Source: Bradyrhizobium genomosp. I (2014) (GTDB taxonomy: Bacteria > Pseudomonadota > Alphaproteobacteria > Rhizobiales > Xanthobacteraceae). Taken from it: a DNA stretch of 39,413 nt. Positions 16,296-25,940 of this stretch are shown piece by piece. Made by a program: the position numbers and the translations under genes. Position 1 is the stretch's first letter, and the number at the start of each line of letters is the position of its first letter. Location of the stretch: the NCBI RefSeq assembly GCF_000261685.1, contig NZ_AJQE01000015.1:1-39413 (forward strand). The letters run 5' to 3'. The notes under the pieces were generated by a model. The model did no database searches. It was not told the DNA's origin and saw nothing but the letters and a program-made list of their open reading frames with translations.

Positions 16296-17486
16296 TTACC
16301 GCCGCTGGTTATACACGTCGATGCACACTGCTCCCAGCAGCACCAGGCCCTTGATCACCTGCTGATAATCGATGCCGATGCCGAGGATGGACATGCCGTT
16401 GTTCATCACGCCCATGATCATGGCGCCGACGACGGCACCGCCGACCCGCCCTACCCCGCCATAGGCCGAGGCGCCGCCGATGAAGCAGGCGGCGATGACG
16501 TCGAGCTCGAAGCCGAGACCGGCCTTCGGCGTCGCGGTGTTGAGGCGCGCGGCGAAGACGAGGCCGGCGAGCGCGGCGAGCACGCCCATGTTGACGAAGG
16601 TCAGGAAAGTCAGCCGCTCGGTCTTGATGCCCGACAGGCTTGCCGCCTTGGCGTTGCCGCCGACCGCGTAGATCTGCCGGCCGATCACGGTGCGACGGGT
16701 GACGAAGCCGTAGAGCGCGATCAGCGCGGTCATGATCACCAGCACGTTGGGCAGGCCGCGATGCGAGGCAATCAGATAGGTGAAATAGAGCACGGCGCAG
16801 GCCAGCAGGATGCTCTTTCCGAGGAAGAACGCGTAGGGCTCGACCTCAATGCCGTGCGACTGCTCGCGCGACCTCCCCTTGGCGCCGGCGTAGACGAGCC
16901 CGAGCGCGAGCACGGCGCCGATCAGCATGGACGTCGGATGCAGCGTGCCGGCCTCGGGCAGCAGTTCCGGAATGAAGCCGGACGACAATTTCTGGAAGGT
17001 CGGCGGGAACGGGCCGAGCGACTGCCCCTGCAACACCGCAAGCGCGAGCCCCTTGAACACCAGCATGCCCGCAAGCGTGACGATGAAGGACGGGATCTTG
17101 AAATAGGCCACCCAATAGCCCTGTGCGGCGCCGATCGCGGCACCAACCAGGAGGCAGGCGATGAAGGCGAACGTATAGTCGACCTTCCAGGTCACCATCA
17201 GCACCGCGGCGACGGCGCCGATGAAGCCTGCAACCGAGCCGACCGAGAGGTCGATATGGCCGGTGACGATCACCAGGAGCATGCCGAGCGCCATGATGAC
17301 GATGTAGCTGTTCTGCAGCACCAGATTGGTGAGGTTGAGCGGCTGCAGCAGCGTGCCGCCGGTCACGACCTGGAAGAACAGCATGATCGCGATCAGCGAC
17401 ATCAGCATGCCGTAATTGCGCAGATTGTTCTTGATGAAGCTGCCGTGCCGGCGCTCCTCGGGCAGCGACACCGTCTTGTCGGTCAT
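16296..17486 (-). CDS. gguB: CUT2 sugar ABC transporter permease (GguB type)
   Basis: An inner-membrane permease of 396 residues related to GguB/XylH of monosaccharide importers, with about ten hydrophobic segments. It shows the CUT2 hallmark GHIDLSVGSVAGFIGAVAAV, the segment FKIPSFIVTLAGMLVFKGLA and the C-terminal FIGGASAYGGVGRVGGAVVG. The length of nearly 400 residues is that of GguB/XylH rather than the 320-330 of RbsC/YtfT. Its ATG overlaps the gguA stop (ATGA), implying translational coupling. It is the last gene of the aldose block. Confidence 0.94.
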   Translation of the reverse strand: MTDKTVSLPEERRHGSFIKNNLRNYGMLMSLIAIMLFFQVVTGGTLLQPLNLTNLVLQNSYIVIMALGMLLVIVTGHIDLSVGSVAGFIGAVAAVLMVTWKVDYTFAFIACLLVGAAIGAAQGYWVAYFKIPSFIVTLAGMLVFKGLALAVLQGQSLGPFPPTFQKLSSGFIPELLPEAGTLHPTSMLIGAVLALGLVYAGAKGRSREQSHGIEVEPYAFFLGKSILLACAVLYFTYLIASHRGLPNVLVIMTALIALYGFVTRRTVIGRQIYAVGGNAKAASLSGIKTERLTFLTFVNMGVLAALAGLVFAARLNTATPKAGLGFELDVIAACFIGGASAYGGVGRVGGAVVGAMIMGVMNNGMSILGIGIDYQQVIKGLVLLGAVCIDVYNQRR

Positions 17487-19060
17487 GGCTGCGATCCTCC
17501 CGTCTCCGCGGCCGCGGGCGCGGCGTTCCCGATGCTTCGTTCGTTGCGCATGATGGCGCGCATGATCTTCTCCTGCGTCGCGTCCGCGCCCTTGAACTCG
17601 CCAACGAAGGCGCCGTCATTCATGACGCAGATGCGGTCGCAGATGCCCAGCAGCTCGGGCATCTCCGAGGAGATCACCACGACGCCGCGGCCGGCTTCCG
17701 CCAGCTCGTTGATGATACAGTAAATCTCGTATTTGGCACCGACGTCGATGCCGCGCGTCGGCTCGTCCAGGATCAACACCTTGGGGTCGGTCATCAGCCA
17801 TTTCGACAGCACGACCTTCTGCTGGTTGCCGCCGGAGAGCTGGCCGGCCTCCTGGTAGACGTCGGAGCAGCGGATCCGCATCCGGTTGCGGTAGTCGCTG
17901 GCGACCTTCAGCTCCGCGATATCGTCGATCACCCGCCCCGGCGCGACTTGGTCGAGGCTCGCCAGCGTGATGTTCTTGCGAACGTCGTCGGCGAGGATCA
18001 GGCCGAGTTGCTTGCGGTCCTCGGTGACATAGGCAAGGCCGGCGTCGATCGCGGCCGCGACGCTCGGGAGCGCGATTTCATGGCCTTCGAGCCGAATGCT
18101 GCCGCTGATATTTGTACCCCAGGAGTGACCGAACAGGCTCATGGCGAATTCGGTGCGCCCTGCACCCATCAGGCCGGCGATGCCGACAACCTCGCCGCGC
18201 CTGACGCTGAAATTGACGTTCTTGATCACCTGCCGTTCGGCATGAATGGGGTGGTAGACCGACCAGTTCTCAACGGCAAGGACGGGGTCGCCGATCTTCG
18301 TGTTGCGCTCCGGGAAGCGGTGCGCGAGATCACGATTGACCATGCTGCGGATGATGCGGTCTTCCTGGATCGGCTCGGCGTGACAGTCGATGCTGTCGAC
18401 GGTGCGGCCGTCGCGCAGCACCGTGATGTGGTCGGCGACCTTGGCGACCTCGTTCAGCTTGTGCGAGATCAGGATCGAGCCGATGCCCTGCTCGCGGAAG
18501 GCCATCAGACGTTCCAGCAGCGCGGCACTGTCGGCCTCGTTGAGGCTCGCGGTCGGCTCGTCCAGGATCAGCATCCGCACCCGCTTGGACAATGCCTTGG
18601 CGATCTCGACCAGCTGCTGCTTGCCGACGCCGAGATCGGTAATCAGCGTGTCCGGCGATTCCTTGAGGCCGACCTGCGCGAGGAGCTCCCGCGTGCGCCG
18701 GTAGACCTCGTCGCGGTCGATTACCCCCAGCTTCGACGGCGGATGCGACAGGAAGATGTTCTCCGCGATCGACATCAGCGGAATCAGCGCCAGCTCCTGG
18801 TGAATGATGATGATGCCGAGCGCCTCGGAATCGTTGATGTCGCGAAAGCGCCGCTCCTCGCCCTCGAAGACGATGGTGCCCTCGTAGCTGCCTGCGGGAT
18901 AGACCCCGCTCAGCACCTTCATCAGCGTCGACTTGCCGGCGCCGTTCTCGCCGACAAGGGCGTGGATCTGCCCGGCGTGAACGGAGAAGTTGACGTCGCG
19001 CAGCGCCTGCACACCGGCAAAGCTCTTGCTGACGTTGCGCATCTCCAGCATTGCGGTCAT
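17483..19060 (-). CDS. gguA: CUT2 sugar ABC transporter double ATPase (GguA type)
   Basis: A 525-residue protein with two fused ABC domains, as in GguA, XylG and MmsA. Domain 1 has Walker A GENGAGKST and Walker B MLILDEPTAS. Domain 2 has the degenerate P-loop GLMGAGRTE, the signature LSGGNQQK and Walker B VLILDEPTRGID. The degenerate second P-loop is normal for this family. It energises uptake of the sugar captured by the ChvE-like protein encoded upstream. The ATG at 19060 has AGGGA about 9 nt upstream. It is separated from chvE by 111 bp that contain a palindromic repeat. Confidence 0.95.
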   Translation of the reverse strand: MTAMLEMRNVSKSFAGVQALRDVNFSVHAGQIHALVGENGAGKSTLMKVLSGVYPAGSYEGTIVFEGEERRFRDINDSEALGIIIIHQELALIPLMSIAENIFLSHPPSKLGVIDRDEVYRRTRELLAQVGLKESPDTLITDLGVGKQQLVEIAKALSKRVRMLILDEPTASLNEADSAALLERLMAFREQGIGSILISHKLNEVAKVADHITVLRDGRTVDSIDCHAEPIQEDRIIRSMVNRDLAHRFPERNTKIGDPVLAVENWSVYHPIHAERQVIKNVNFSVRRGEVVGIAGLMGAGRTEFAMSLFGHSWGTNISGSIRLEGHEIALPSVAAAIDAGLAYVTEDRKQLGLILADDVRKNITLASLDQVAPGRVIDDIAELKVASDYRNRMRIRCSDVYQEAGQLSGGNQQKVVLSKWLMTDPKVLILDEPTRGIDVGAKYEIYCIINELAEAGRGVVVISSEMPELLGICDRICVMNDGAFVGEFKGADATQEKIMRAIMRNERSIGNAAPAAAETGGSQP

Positions 19061-19080
19061 GGCATCGTGTCCCTAAATCG

Positions 19081-19162
19081 CCGTCGTTCCGGGACGCCCG
19101 AAGGGCGAACCCGGAACCTCGAGATTCCGGGTTCGATGCTTCGCATCGCCCCGGAATGACGG
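19081..19162. repeat. Cloverleaf-like palindromic repeat between chvE and gguA
   Basis: Outer arms CCGTCGTTCCGGG and CCCGGAATGACGG enclose three smaller hairpins: CGCCCGAAGGGCG, one centred on CCTCGAGATT, and GATGCTTCGCATC. The element starts 9 bp after the chvE stop. I recognise this family as dispersed in Bradyrhizobium genomes. In this position it can act as an mRNA-stabilising structure after the binding-protein gene. Confidence 0.85.
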
Positions 19163-19171
19163 AGCAAGAAT

Positions 19172-20245
19172 CTACTGGAACTGCGACTTCTTGTAGTAGC
19201 CGCTGTCGACCAGCACCTTCTCCCAATTGTCCTTGTAGACCACCACCGGCTTGAGCAGATAGGACGGCACGGTCTTGACGCCGTTCTCGTAGGTCTTGGT
19301 ATCGTTGACGGTGACCTGCTTGCCGGCGAGCGCGGCGTCGACCATGTCGGCAGTCACCTTGGCGAGATCGCGGGTGTCCTTGAAGATGGTCGAGTACTGG
19401 TCGCCGCGCAGCATCGCCTTGATCGATGGCACCTCGGCGTCCTGACCCGAAATGATCGGCATCGGCTGATCGGCGCTGCCATAGCCGACGCCCTTCAACG
19501 AGGAAATGATGCCGATCGAGAGTCCGTCATAGGGCGACAGCACAGCGTTGACCTTCTTGTTGCCGTAGTAGGCGCTGAGCAGATTGTCCATGCGGGCCTG
19601 CGCTGTGGCACCGTCCCAACGCAACGTCGCGACCTTGTCCATGCCCATCTGGCCCGAGGCGACGACGAGCTTGCCGCTATCGATGTAGGGCTTCAGCACG
19701 CTCATCGCGCCGTTGTAGAAGAAGTAGGCGTTGTTGTCGTCGGGCGAGCCGCCGAACAGCTCGATGTTGAACGGCCCCTTGCCGTCCTTCAGGCCGAGGC
19801 CTTTTTCGATCGACTGCGCCTGGAGCACGCCGACCTGGAAGTTGTCGAAGGTCGCGTAGTAGTCGACATTCGGCGTGCCGCGGATCAGCCGGTCATAGGC
19901 GATCACGGTGATCCCCTTGGCCTTGGCCTGCTTGAGCACGTCGGACAGCGTGGTGCCGTCGATCGCAGCGATCACCAGGGCCTTCGCGCCCTTGGTCACC
20001 ATGTTCTCGACCTGCGAGAGCTGGTTCGGGATGTCGTCTTCGGCATATTGCAGGTCGGTGTTGTAACCGCGCTCCTTCAGTACCTTGACCATGTTGTTGC
20101 CGTCGTCGATCCAGCGCGCCGACGATTTGGTCGGCATCGCGATGCCGACGGTCGCCTTGTTCTGGGCGGAGGCGGTGAGGCCCGAGGCCATCGTCGCAAC
20201 GCCCGCCAGCGCCAGCGCGAGGAATGTGATCTTCAGTTTCGGCAT
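19172..20245 (-). CDS. chvE: ChvE-type periplasmic sugar-binding protein
   Basis: A periplasmic-binding protein of the ribose/xylose/ChvE group, 357 residues. The signal peptide ends near TASAQ. The mature part contains [39 protein letters not shown], the hinge region [26 protein letters not shown] and [17 protein letters not shown], all closely ChvE/XylF-like. ChvE binds glucose, galactose, arabinose and xylose, and in Agrobacterium also acts in sugar sensing; here it is presumably the receptor of GguAB. The ATG at 20245 has GGGAG upstream. It follows the lactonase gene by 72 bp on the same strand. Confidence 0.94.
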   Translation of the reverse strand: MPKLKITFLALALAGVATMASGLTASAQNKATVGIAMPTKSSARWIDDGNNMVKVLKERGYNTDLQYAEDDIPNQLSQVENMVTKGAKALVIAAIDGTTLSDVLKQAKAKGITVIAYDRLIRGTPNVDYYATFDNFQVGVLQAQSIEKGLGLKDGKGPFNIELFGGSPDDNNAYFFYNGAMSVLKPYIDSGKLVVASGQMGMDKVATLRWDGATAQARMDNLLSAYYGNKKVNAVLSPYDGLSIGIISSLKGVGYGSADQPMPIISGQDAEVPSIKAMLRGDQYSTIFKDTRDLAKVTADMVDAALAGKQVTVNDTKTYENGVKTVPSYLLKPVVVYKDNWEKVLVDSGYYKKSQFQ

Positions 20246-20317
20246 GTTTCACTCCCTTGGGTGTCAGACTGTTTCTTCGTGTCGTCGCGAACGTGGTCGT
20301 GGGCTGCTTCGGGTCTC

Positions 20318-21196
20318 CTATGCGAGCTTGACGTCCGGCTCCGTGCGACCGCGCGCGGATGCCTCCAGCAGAAAAGTGCAACCGGCCAGCGGATCGGCGG
20401 CACGTGCCGCCGCCTCCATATCCTGCCAGGCCGAGGTGACGAGAAGGCGCGACAGATCTGCGCCGACGAAAGCGGGACAACTCGCCTGTCTTGCCGGCAC
20501 GCTCAATGAGCGCAGACGCTCGCCTTGCGGCGAATAGACATCGATCCGGCTCGCACCCCAGCAGGCATTCCATATCCTTCCATCGGCGTCGCACACCGAA
20601 CCGTCGAGGCCGCCGATGCCGGTGTGGCGCAACAGCACCTCCGGCTCGCCGCGCGGCAGGCCAGTCGAGGGATTGAGCGGCACCGCATAGAGCACCGCGC
20701 GCGCGGTGTCGGCGAAGTAGCCGATCGCGCCATCCGGCGAGAAACAGATCGAGTTGGGAATGCTGATGCGGGGAAACAGCAGCGAGATCTTGCCGCGATG
20801 AAACGCGTAGATCGCGCCTGCCCCTGCTTCCGCCTCGCGGCCCATAGTGCCGATCCAGAACGTGCCGGACTGATGCACGCGGGCATCGTTGGAGCGGGTC
20901 GTGGGATTGTCGGCTTCGAGCGGACAAAGCAACGTCATCGCGCCGTCGGCAAGCTTGCGGATGTAGAGCCCGTCCTCGGCGACGATCAACTGCCGTTCGG
21001 CATCGATACGCCCGAGCGCACTTGCCATCCGGCCGAGCGCATGGACGCGGATGCTGCCGCTGCTCAAGTGCGCCTCGAACAGCCGTCCCTCGCGGATGTC
21101 GAACCACCAGGCGGTATCGGTGGTCATGTCATACGTCGGGCCTTCGCCGAGATGGCAAGGATCGTCCGAGAGAACGGAGGTGGGCACCTTCTCCAT
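20318..21196 (-). CDS. SMP-30/gluconolactonase-family aldonolactonase
   Basis: A 292-residue six-bladed beta-propeller of the SMP-30 family, predicted to hydrolyse the aldonolactone made by the upstream dehydrogenase (L-arabino- or D-galactonolactone). Visible features are the metal-ligand Glu in HLGEGPTYD, the AsnAsp pair in SNDARVHQSGTFWIGTMG, PNSICFSPDG and GGLDGSVCDADGRIW. The start at 21196 overlaps the galM stop by one base (TAATG), so the two are translationally coupled. Family members without the full metal set act elsewhere, but these motifs look intact. Confidence 0.9.
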   Translation of the reverse strand: MEKVPTSVLSDDPCHLGEGPTYDMTTDTAWWFDIREGRLFEAHLSSGSIRVHALGRMASALGRIDAERQLIVAEDGLYIRKLADGAMTLLCPLEADNPTTRSNDARVHQSGTFWIGTMGREAEAGAGAIYAFHRGKISLLFPRISIPNSICFSPDGAIGYFADTARAVLYAVPLNPSTGLPRGEPEVLLRHTGIGGLDGSVCDADGRIWNACWGASRIDVYSPQGERLRSLSVPARQASCPAFVGADLSRLLVTSAWQDMEAAARAADPLAGCTFLLEASARGRTEPDVKLA

Positions 21197-22272
21197 TACG
21201 GCGTCCTCACTGCAAAGCGATAAACCGTGTGATGGCGATAGACCTGGCCGGGATCGAGGCGCGGGCTCGGAAAATCCGGCCGGTTCGGCGCGTCAGGCCA
21301 GATGTGCGGCTCCAGGCACACGGCGTCCGACTGACGGATCAGCTTGCCGCCCTTGCCCGAGATCGTGCCATCGAGATAGTTGCCGGAATAGACCTGAAGT
21401 CCGGGCTGATCGGTAAACAACTCCATGATGCGCCCCGAGCGCGGCGCCTCCAGCCGGGCCGCAAGCGCGAGCTTGCCGTCGCGGCCGAGGCAATACGTGT
21501 GGTCATAGCCCCTGCCGTTGCGCAATTGCTGATCGCTCTCACGGATACGCTCGCCGACCGGCCGCGGCTCGCGGAAGTCGAACGGCGTGCCGGCCACCGG
21601 GCGTGGCGACTCCGGCAGCGGAATAGCAGTGGGATCGGTCGCGAGGAAATGCTCGGCGGCGACGGTCAGCTTGTGGTCGAGAATGGGCGTGCCCGATATG
21701 GCACCTTCCAGATTGAAGAAGCTGTGGTTGGTCAAGTTGACGATGGTCGGCCGGTCTGTCCGCGCCTCCATGGTCAGCGACAGTTCGGCCGGGCCGGTGA
21801 CGCGATAGGTCAGGCGGACATCGAGCCTGCCGGGATAGTTCTCCTCCCCGTGCGGGCTGACATAGGTCAGCGTCACCGCGGGCGCGGCGCCGTCGTCGAT
21901 CTCGGCGATCTCCCAGAGTTTGCGGTCGAAACCGTCGAGACCGCCGTGCAGCGCATTGGGGCCGTTGTTGACGGCAAGCTGCACCGTCTCGCCGTCGAGC
22001 GAGAACTGTCCCTTGGCAATGCGGTTGGCGTAGCGGCCGACGGTCGCGCCGAAAAACTTTCGTTCGGCGAGATAGCCGGAGAACGCGTCGTAACCGAGTA
22101 CGACATCGTCGTATCCGCCCTTGGCGTCCGGCGCAATCAGCGCCTGGATCACCGCGCCATGGCTGATGATCCGCGCCTCGAAGCCGCCCTCCCCGCGTAG
22201 CACGATGCGTTCGACCTTGCGGCCGTCCGGCAGCGTCCCGAAGACGTCTCTTGTGATTCTTGATGCGGCCAT
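21196..22272 (-). CDS. galM: Aldose 1-epimerase (galactose mutarotase)
   Basis: A 358-residue GalM-fold enzyme that interconverts alpha and beta anomers of aldoses, supplying the beta form to the dehydrogenase. Features are the substrate-binding region GRYANRIAKGQFSLDG, LHGGLDGFDRKLW, catalytic His in NLTNHSFFNLEG, YDHTYCL, and the catalytic Glu region near CLEPHIWPDAPNRPDFPSP. The frame is open further upstream, but conserved sequence begins at the ATG at 22272, two bases after the stop of the dehydrogenase gene. Confidence 0.94.
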   Translation of the reverse strand: MAASRITRDVFGTLPDGRKVERIVLRGEGGFEARIISHGAVIQALIAPDAKGGYDDVVLGYDAFSGYLAERKFFGATVGRYANRIAKGQFSLDGETVQLAVNNGPNALHGGLDGFDRKLWEIAEIDDGAAPAVTLTYVSPHGEENYPGRLDVRLTYRVTGPAELSLTMEARTDRPTIVNLTNHSFFNLEGAISGTPILDHKLTVAAEHFLATDPTAIPLPESPRPVAGTPFDFREPRPVGERIRESDQQLRNGRGYDHTYCLGRDGKLALAARLEAPRSGRIMELFTDQPGLQVYSGNYLDGTISGKGGKLIRQSDAVCLEPHIWPDAPNRPDFPSPRLDPGQVYRHHTVYRFAVRTP

Positions 22273-22274
22273 GT

Positions 22275-23201
22275 TCAGTCCACAAACGGCTCCACGATCG
22301 TGCGCTTGGCGAGCAGGAAGGCGTCGGCGACAAGGCGAAGCGGCGTCAGATCGACGTCGCTTGCACCGGTCGCCGCGAGCTCGACGAAACGCCGGTAGAG
22401 TCCGCGATATTCCTCGTCGGGCGCCTCGGCAAGCACCTTGCCGTCGACGGCCATGCGCGCCCCACCGCTGGACAGCGTCATCCGGCCCTGATCGGTGTCG
22501 ACGATGATATCCCAGCTCTGCGGCCCGGTCTGGCGAAAGTCGAACTCGGCAGTCACAGGCAGACCGCCAAGATCCGTCAGTGTCAGGTTCGCGGCGATCG
22601 GCGCTTGGCAATTGGCGGGAAAGGCCAGTTCGGCCGCGGTGACGAACACTGGCTTGGGCAGGATCCTGGTCAGGATCGACAACGCGTTGATGCCGGGGTC
22701 GAACACGCCAAGACCGCCTGGTTCCCAGATCCAGCCCTGACCGGGATGCCAGACGCGGACGTCCTCCTTCCAGCTGATGTGTACCGAGGCGATGCGGCGC
22801 CCGGCGAGCCATTGCCGCGCCGGCTCGACCGCCGGCGCATGGCGCGAATGCCAAGTTGCAAACAGCGTTCGCTTTGCCTCCGCCGCCATCTCGATCAGCG
22901 GATCGAGCTCGGCCACGCCGGTGCCGGGTGGTTTCTCCAGCATGACATGCTTGCCGGCGGCGAGCGCGGCTGCAGCCTGGGCCCGGCGCACCTGCGGCGG
23001 CGTGCAGAGCGACACGGCATCGATCGGCGGCCCCTTCTCCAGCAGTTCCTCGATGGTGGCGAAGTGCGGCAGCTCCGGCAGCGAGGCGTTACGGCTGGCA
23101 ATCGCCGCCAGCGTCGCGCCCGGAACGGCGGCGATTGCGCCAACATGCTGGTCACGCGCGATCTTGCCAAAGCCGACGATAGCGATGCGAAGTTCCGTCA
23201 C
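22275..23201 (-). CDS. D-galactose / L-arabinose 1-dehydrogenase (Gfo/Idh/MocA family)
   Basis: A 308-residue NAD(P)-dependent oxidoreductase. The Rossmann motif is IAIVGFGKIARDQH, followed by the family motif MLEKPPG and the active-site segment WKEDVRVWHPGQGWIWEPGG then LGVFDPGINALSI. These segments closely resemble what I recall of Azospirillum L-arabinose 1-dehydrogenase and Pseudomonas galactose dehydrogenase, which oxidise the sugar at C1 to the lactone. It starts with GTG at 23201, overlapping the stop of the GntR gene (GTGA), with GGAGAG upstream. Galactose and arabinose differ little for this family, so I leave the substrate open between the two. Confidence 0.9.
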   Translation of the reverse strand: MTELRIAIVGFGKIARDQHVGAIAAVPGATLAAIASRNASLPELPHFATIEELLEKGPPIDAVSLCTPPQVRRAQAAAALAAGKHVMLEKPPGTGVAELDPLIEMAAEAKRTLFATWHSRHAPAVEPARQWLAGRRIASVHISWKEDVRVWHPGQGWIWEPGGLGVFDPGINALSILTRILPKPVFVTAAELAFPANCQAPIAANLTLTDLGGLPVTAEFDFRQTGPQSWDIIVDTDQGRMTLSSGGARMAVDGKVLAEAPDEEYRGLYRRFVELAATGASDVDLTPLRLVADAFLLAKRTIVEPFVD

Positions 23202-23974
23202 GATCTCTCTCCAGATTCGACCGATGGCAACGTCTCGGCCGGTGCGGTCTCGATGACGGTGCCCTCATGGCGGTGCATGCCGTTGTGAATGACGAAGACC
23301 ATCGCCTCCGAGGCAGCCTCCGCATCGCCCGCCGCGATCGCATCGACGATCTTCTGGTGCCAGAGCAGCACGGTGTCGCGGTCCTCCGGCTCGACCGGGG
23401 CGCTGAGCAGGAACGAGGCTCGCAGAGCCGCCTCGATGACGTGGCCGATCGAGCGCATGAACAGATTGCCGGAGGCGCGCGCCACGGCGACGTGAAGCGC
23501 GAGATCGGCATCGGCAAAGCCGACCGAGTCGGACGCTTCAAGCCGCATGCGTTCCATGCTGCGCCGAAGCTCGGCGAGATCCTCCTCCGACCGCTGCGTG
23601 GCCGCCAGCATCGCCGCGCGCGGCTCGACCGCGAGACGGATCTCGGCGAGATCGTTGAGGAAGCGCTTGTCGATGCCGGCGTCGAGGTGCCAAGCCAGCA
23701 CATCCGCGTCGAACATGTTCCAGGCGCCGCGCTCGCGCACGACGGTACCGACCCGCGCCTTGGTCGTGAGCAGGCCCTTGGCGACCAGCGTCTTCACGCT
23801 CTCCCGCAGCACCGGCCGCGACACGCCGAACATCGCGATCATCTCGGCATCGCCGGGAAGCCGCGTGCCCTCCGCATAGCGGCCGGCGATGATGTCGACG
23901 CCGATCGAACGGGCCACTTCGGCATGGTTGGAATGGGCCCGCCGCGTCGGGATGACGACGATCCGCGAGGTCAT
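23198..23974 (-). CDS. GntR-family (FadR subfamily) regulator
   Basis: A 258-residue regulator. The N-terminal winged helix includes GRYAEGTRLPGDAEMIAMFG and VSRPVLRESVKTL (roughly residues 25-75), followed by an all-helical FCD effector domain with the usual metal-ligand pattern (ADLALHVAVARASGN, and HQKIVDAIAAGDAEAA near the C terminus). The ATG at 23974 overlaps the stop of the yjfF-type gene (ATGA) and has GGGAG upstream. Placed between transporter and catabolic genes, it most likely controls this block, probably as a sugar- or sugar-acid-responsive repressor. Candidate half-sites (ATTGGTWYCG) lie upstream of ytfQ. Confidence 0.93.
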   Translation of the reverse strand: MTSRIVVIPTRRAHSNHAEVARSIGVDIIAGRYAEGTRLPGDAEMIAMFGVSRPVLRESVKTLVAKGLLTTKARVGTVVRERGAWNMFDADVLAWHLDAGIDKRFLNDLAEIRLAVEPRAAMLAATQRSEEDLAELRRSMERMRLEASDSVGFADADLALHVAVARASGNLFMRSIGHVIEAALRASFLLSAPVEPEDRDTVLLWHQKIVDAIAAGDAEAASEAMVFVIHNGMHRHEGTVIETAPAETLPSVESGERS

Positions 23975-24951
23975 GAGGCAACTCCCATGCTCTTCGCCAC
24001 GGGCCTGCGCGCCAGCGCAACCAACCCCTGTTGCAAGGCGATGAAGGCGAACAACAGCACGCCGGTCGCGATCTTGGTCCACCAGCTCGACAGTGTGCCG
24101 TCGAAATTGATGTAGGTCTGGATCAGGCCCTGGATCAGCACGCCCAGGAAGGTGCCGATCACCGAGCCCTGCCCGCCCGTGAGCAGCGTCCCGCCGATCA
24201 CGGCGGCGGCGATGCCGTCGAGCTCGACACCGACGGCAGAGAGCGAATAGCCGGCGCTGGTGTAGAAGGAGAAGACGATGCCGGCGATGCCTGCGAGCAG
24301 GCTCGACAGCATGTAGATCTTGATCGTCATCTTGCCGACGGCAACGCCCATCAGGCTCGCGGTCGCCCGGCTGCCGCCGAGCGCATAGACGTTGGCGCCG
24401 AACCGCGTGAGATGCAGCAGCAAGGCACCGCCGACAACGATCACCAGCATGATGATCGCAATCGCCGTCAACCGCCCGCCGCCCGGCATCCGCAGCGCGA
24501 AGTCGGAGATCGTCGAATAGACAGGTGCGGCGATCGGGACAGATTCAGTGGAGAGCAGGAAGCTCGCGCCGCGCGCCAGGAACATGCCGGCCAGCGTCAC
24601 GATGAAGGGTGGCAAATCGAAGACATGGATCACGGTGCCCATCGCCGCGCCAAAGGCTGCCGAGAGCGCGAGGATGGCGACGAAGGCGACCAGCGGCGGC
24701 ACGCCCCAGCGCTCGATCGCAAGCGCAACGAACACGGTGGTGAAGCCGATCACCGAGCCGACGGAGAGATCGATTCCGCCGGAGATGATCACAAATGTCA
24801 TGCCGGTCGCAACGATGCCGAGGAAGGCGTTGTCGGTGAGGAGATTCCCGACCACGCGCGTGGAGGCGATATTGGGAAACTGCACGGCGCAGAGCGCGAA
24901 GCCCGCAACGAGCACGGTGGCGGTGATGAGGACTGGCGGCAAGCCTTTCAT
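23971..24951 (-). CDS. yjfF: CUT2 sugar ABC transporter permease (YjfF type)
   Basis: A permease of 326 residues with about nine hydrophobic segments. It carries the CUT2 hallmark SGGIDLSVGSVIGFTTVFVA, FDLPPFIVTLAGMFLARGAS, and IGGTLLTGGQGSVIGTFLGV near the C terminus, matching YjfF of the galactofuranose importer. The start at 24951 (MKGLPPVLITATV) overlaps the ytfT stop as ATGA; the open frame further upstream is out of phase with any conserved sequence. It pairs with the YtfT-type permease. Confidence 0.93.
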   Translation of the reverse strand: MKGLPPVLITATVLVAGFALCAVQFPNIASTRVVGNLLTDNAFLGIVATGMTFVIISGGIDLSVGSVIGFTTVFVALAIERWGVPPLVAFVAILALSAAFGAAMGTVIHVFDLPPFIVTLAGMFLARGASFLLSTESVPIAAPVYSTISDFALRMPGGGRLTAIAIIMLVIVVGGALLLHLTRFGANVYALGGSRATASLMGVAVGKMTIKIYMLSSLLAGIAGIVFSFYTSAGYSLSAVGVELDGIAAAVIGGTLLTGGQGSVIGTFLGVLIQGLIQTYINFDGTLSSWWTKIATGVLLFAFIALQQGLVALARRPVAKSMGVAS

Positions 24952-25940
24952 GCTTTTGCCCTCCGCAGCCGCGCAGCGATTCCGGCAAGGCCGGACAGTT
25001 TCGGCGATTGCAATAGCAGCACTGCGAGCACCACCACCGCCTTGACCAGCAGGTTGAACTCCGGAGGATAGCCTGACAACAGGATCCCGGTGTTCATGGT
25101 CTGGATGATCAACGCGCCGAGCACCGCGAGGACGAGGCTGAAGCGGCCGCCGAACAGCGAGGTGCCGCCGATCACCACGGCGAGAATGGCGTCGAGCTCC
25201 AGCCAGAGGCCGGCATTGTTGGCATCGGCGCCCATGATGTCGGCGGCCGCGATCACGCCGGCGAGCGCCGCGCAGATGCCGCACCAGACGTAGACCGCCA
25301 AAATCATTGCGCGCGTGCCGACGCCGGCAAGCTCGCTTGCCCGCGCATTGCCGCCGGTCGCCTCGATCAGGAGGCCGAGCGCCGAGCCGCGTACGACCGC
25401 GCCGGTGAGGATGAGCATCCCGAGGGCAATCGCAACCGGCACCGGCAGGCCCAGAATGGCGCCATTGCCGAGCCAGACCAGATCCGGCGAGGAAAAAGTT
25501 ACGATGCGCCCCTCCGTGATGAGCTGGGCGACGCCGCGACCGGCCACCATCAGGATCAGCGTCGCCACGATCGGTTGCATGCCGAGCACGGCGACGAGAA
25601 ATCCGTTCCACAATCCGCAGACGAGGCCCGCCCCAAGCGCGGCGACCAGCACCACCGGCAAGCTGTGGCCATCGGCGAGGCTCGCGGCGATCGCTCCCGA
25701 GATTGCCATGACCGCACCGACCGACAGATCGATGCCGCGCATCGCAATCACCAGCACCATGCCGAGTGAGAGCAGCGCCACCGGCGTGCCGCGGTTGAGC
25801 ACGTCGATCAGGCTGCCGAACAGACGGCCGTCCTGGAGGCGCAGGTCGAAGAATTGCGGGGATACCATACGATCGGCCGCGAGGATGACGATCAGCGCCA
25901 GGATCTGGGCAAGGCCGCGGCGCGGCAACAGCGCGGTCAT
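24948..25940 (-). CDS. ytfT: CUT2 sugar ABC transporter permease (YtfT type)
   Basis: A permease of 330 residues with the hallmark MRGIDLSVGAVMAISGAIAA, MQPIVATLILMVAGRGVAQL, the YtfT-like EATGGNARASELAGV, and VIGGTSLFGGRFSLVLAVLG. It overlaps both the upstream ytfR gene and the downstream yjfF gene by 4 bp, so ytfR-ytfT-yjfF are translationally linked. Presence of two different permeases is characteristic of YtfQRT-YjfF importers, in contrast to single-permease ribose or xylose systems. Confidence 0.93.
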   Translation of the reverse strand: MTALLPRRGLAQILALIVILAADRMVSPQFFDLRLQDGRLFGSLIDVLNRGTPVALLSLGMVLVIAMRGIDLSVGAVMAISGAIAASLADGHSLPVVLVAALGAGLVCGLWNGFLVAVLGMQPIVATLILMVAGRGVAQLITEGRIVTFSSPDLVWLGNGAILGLPVPVAIALGMLILTGAVVRGSALGLLIEATGGNARASELAGVGTRAMILAVYVWCGICAALAGVIAAADIMGADANNAGLWLELDAILAVVIGGTSLFGGRFSLVLAVLGALIIQTMNTGILLSGYPPEFNLLVKAVVVLAVLLLQSPKLSGLAGIAARLRRAKA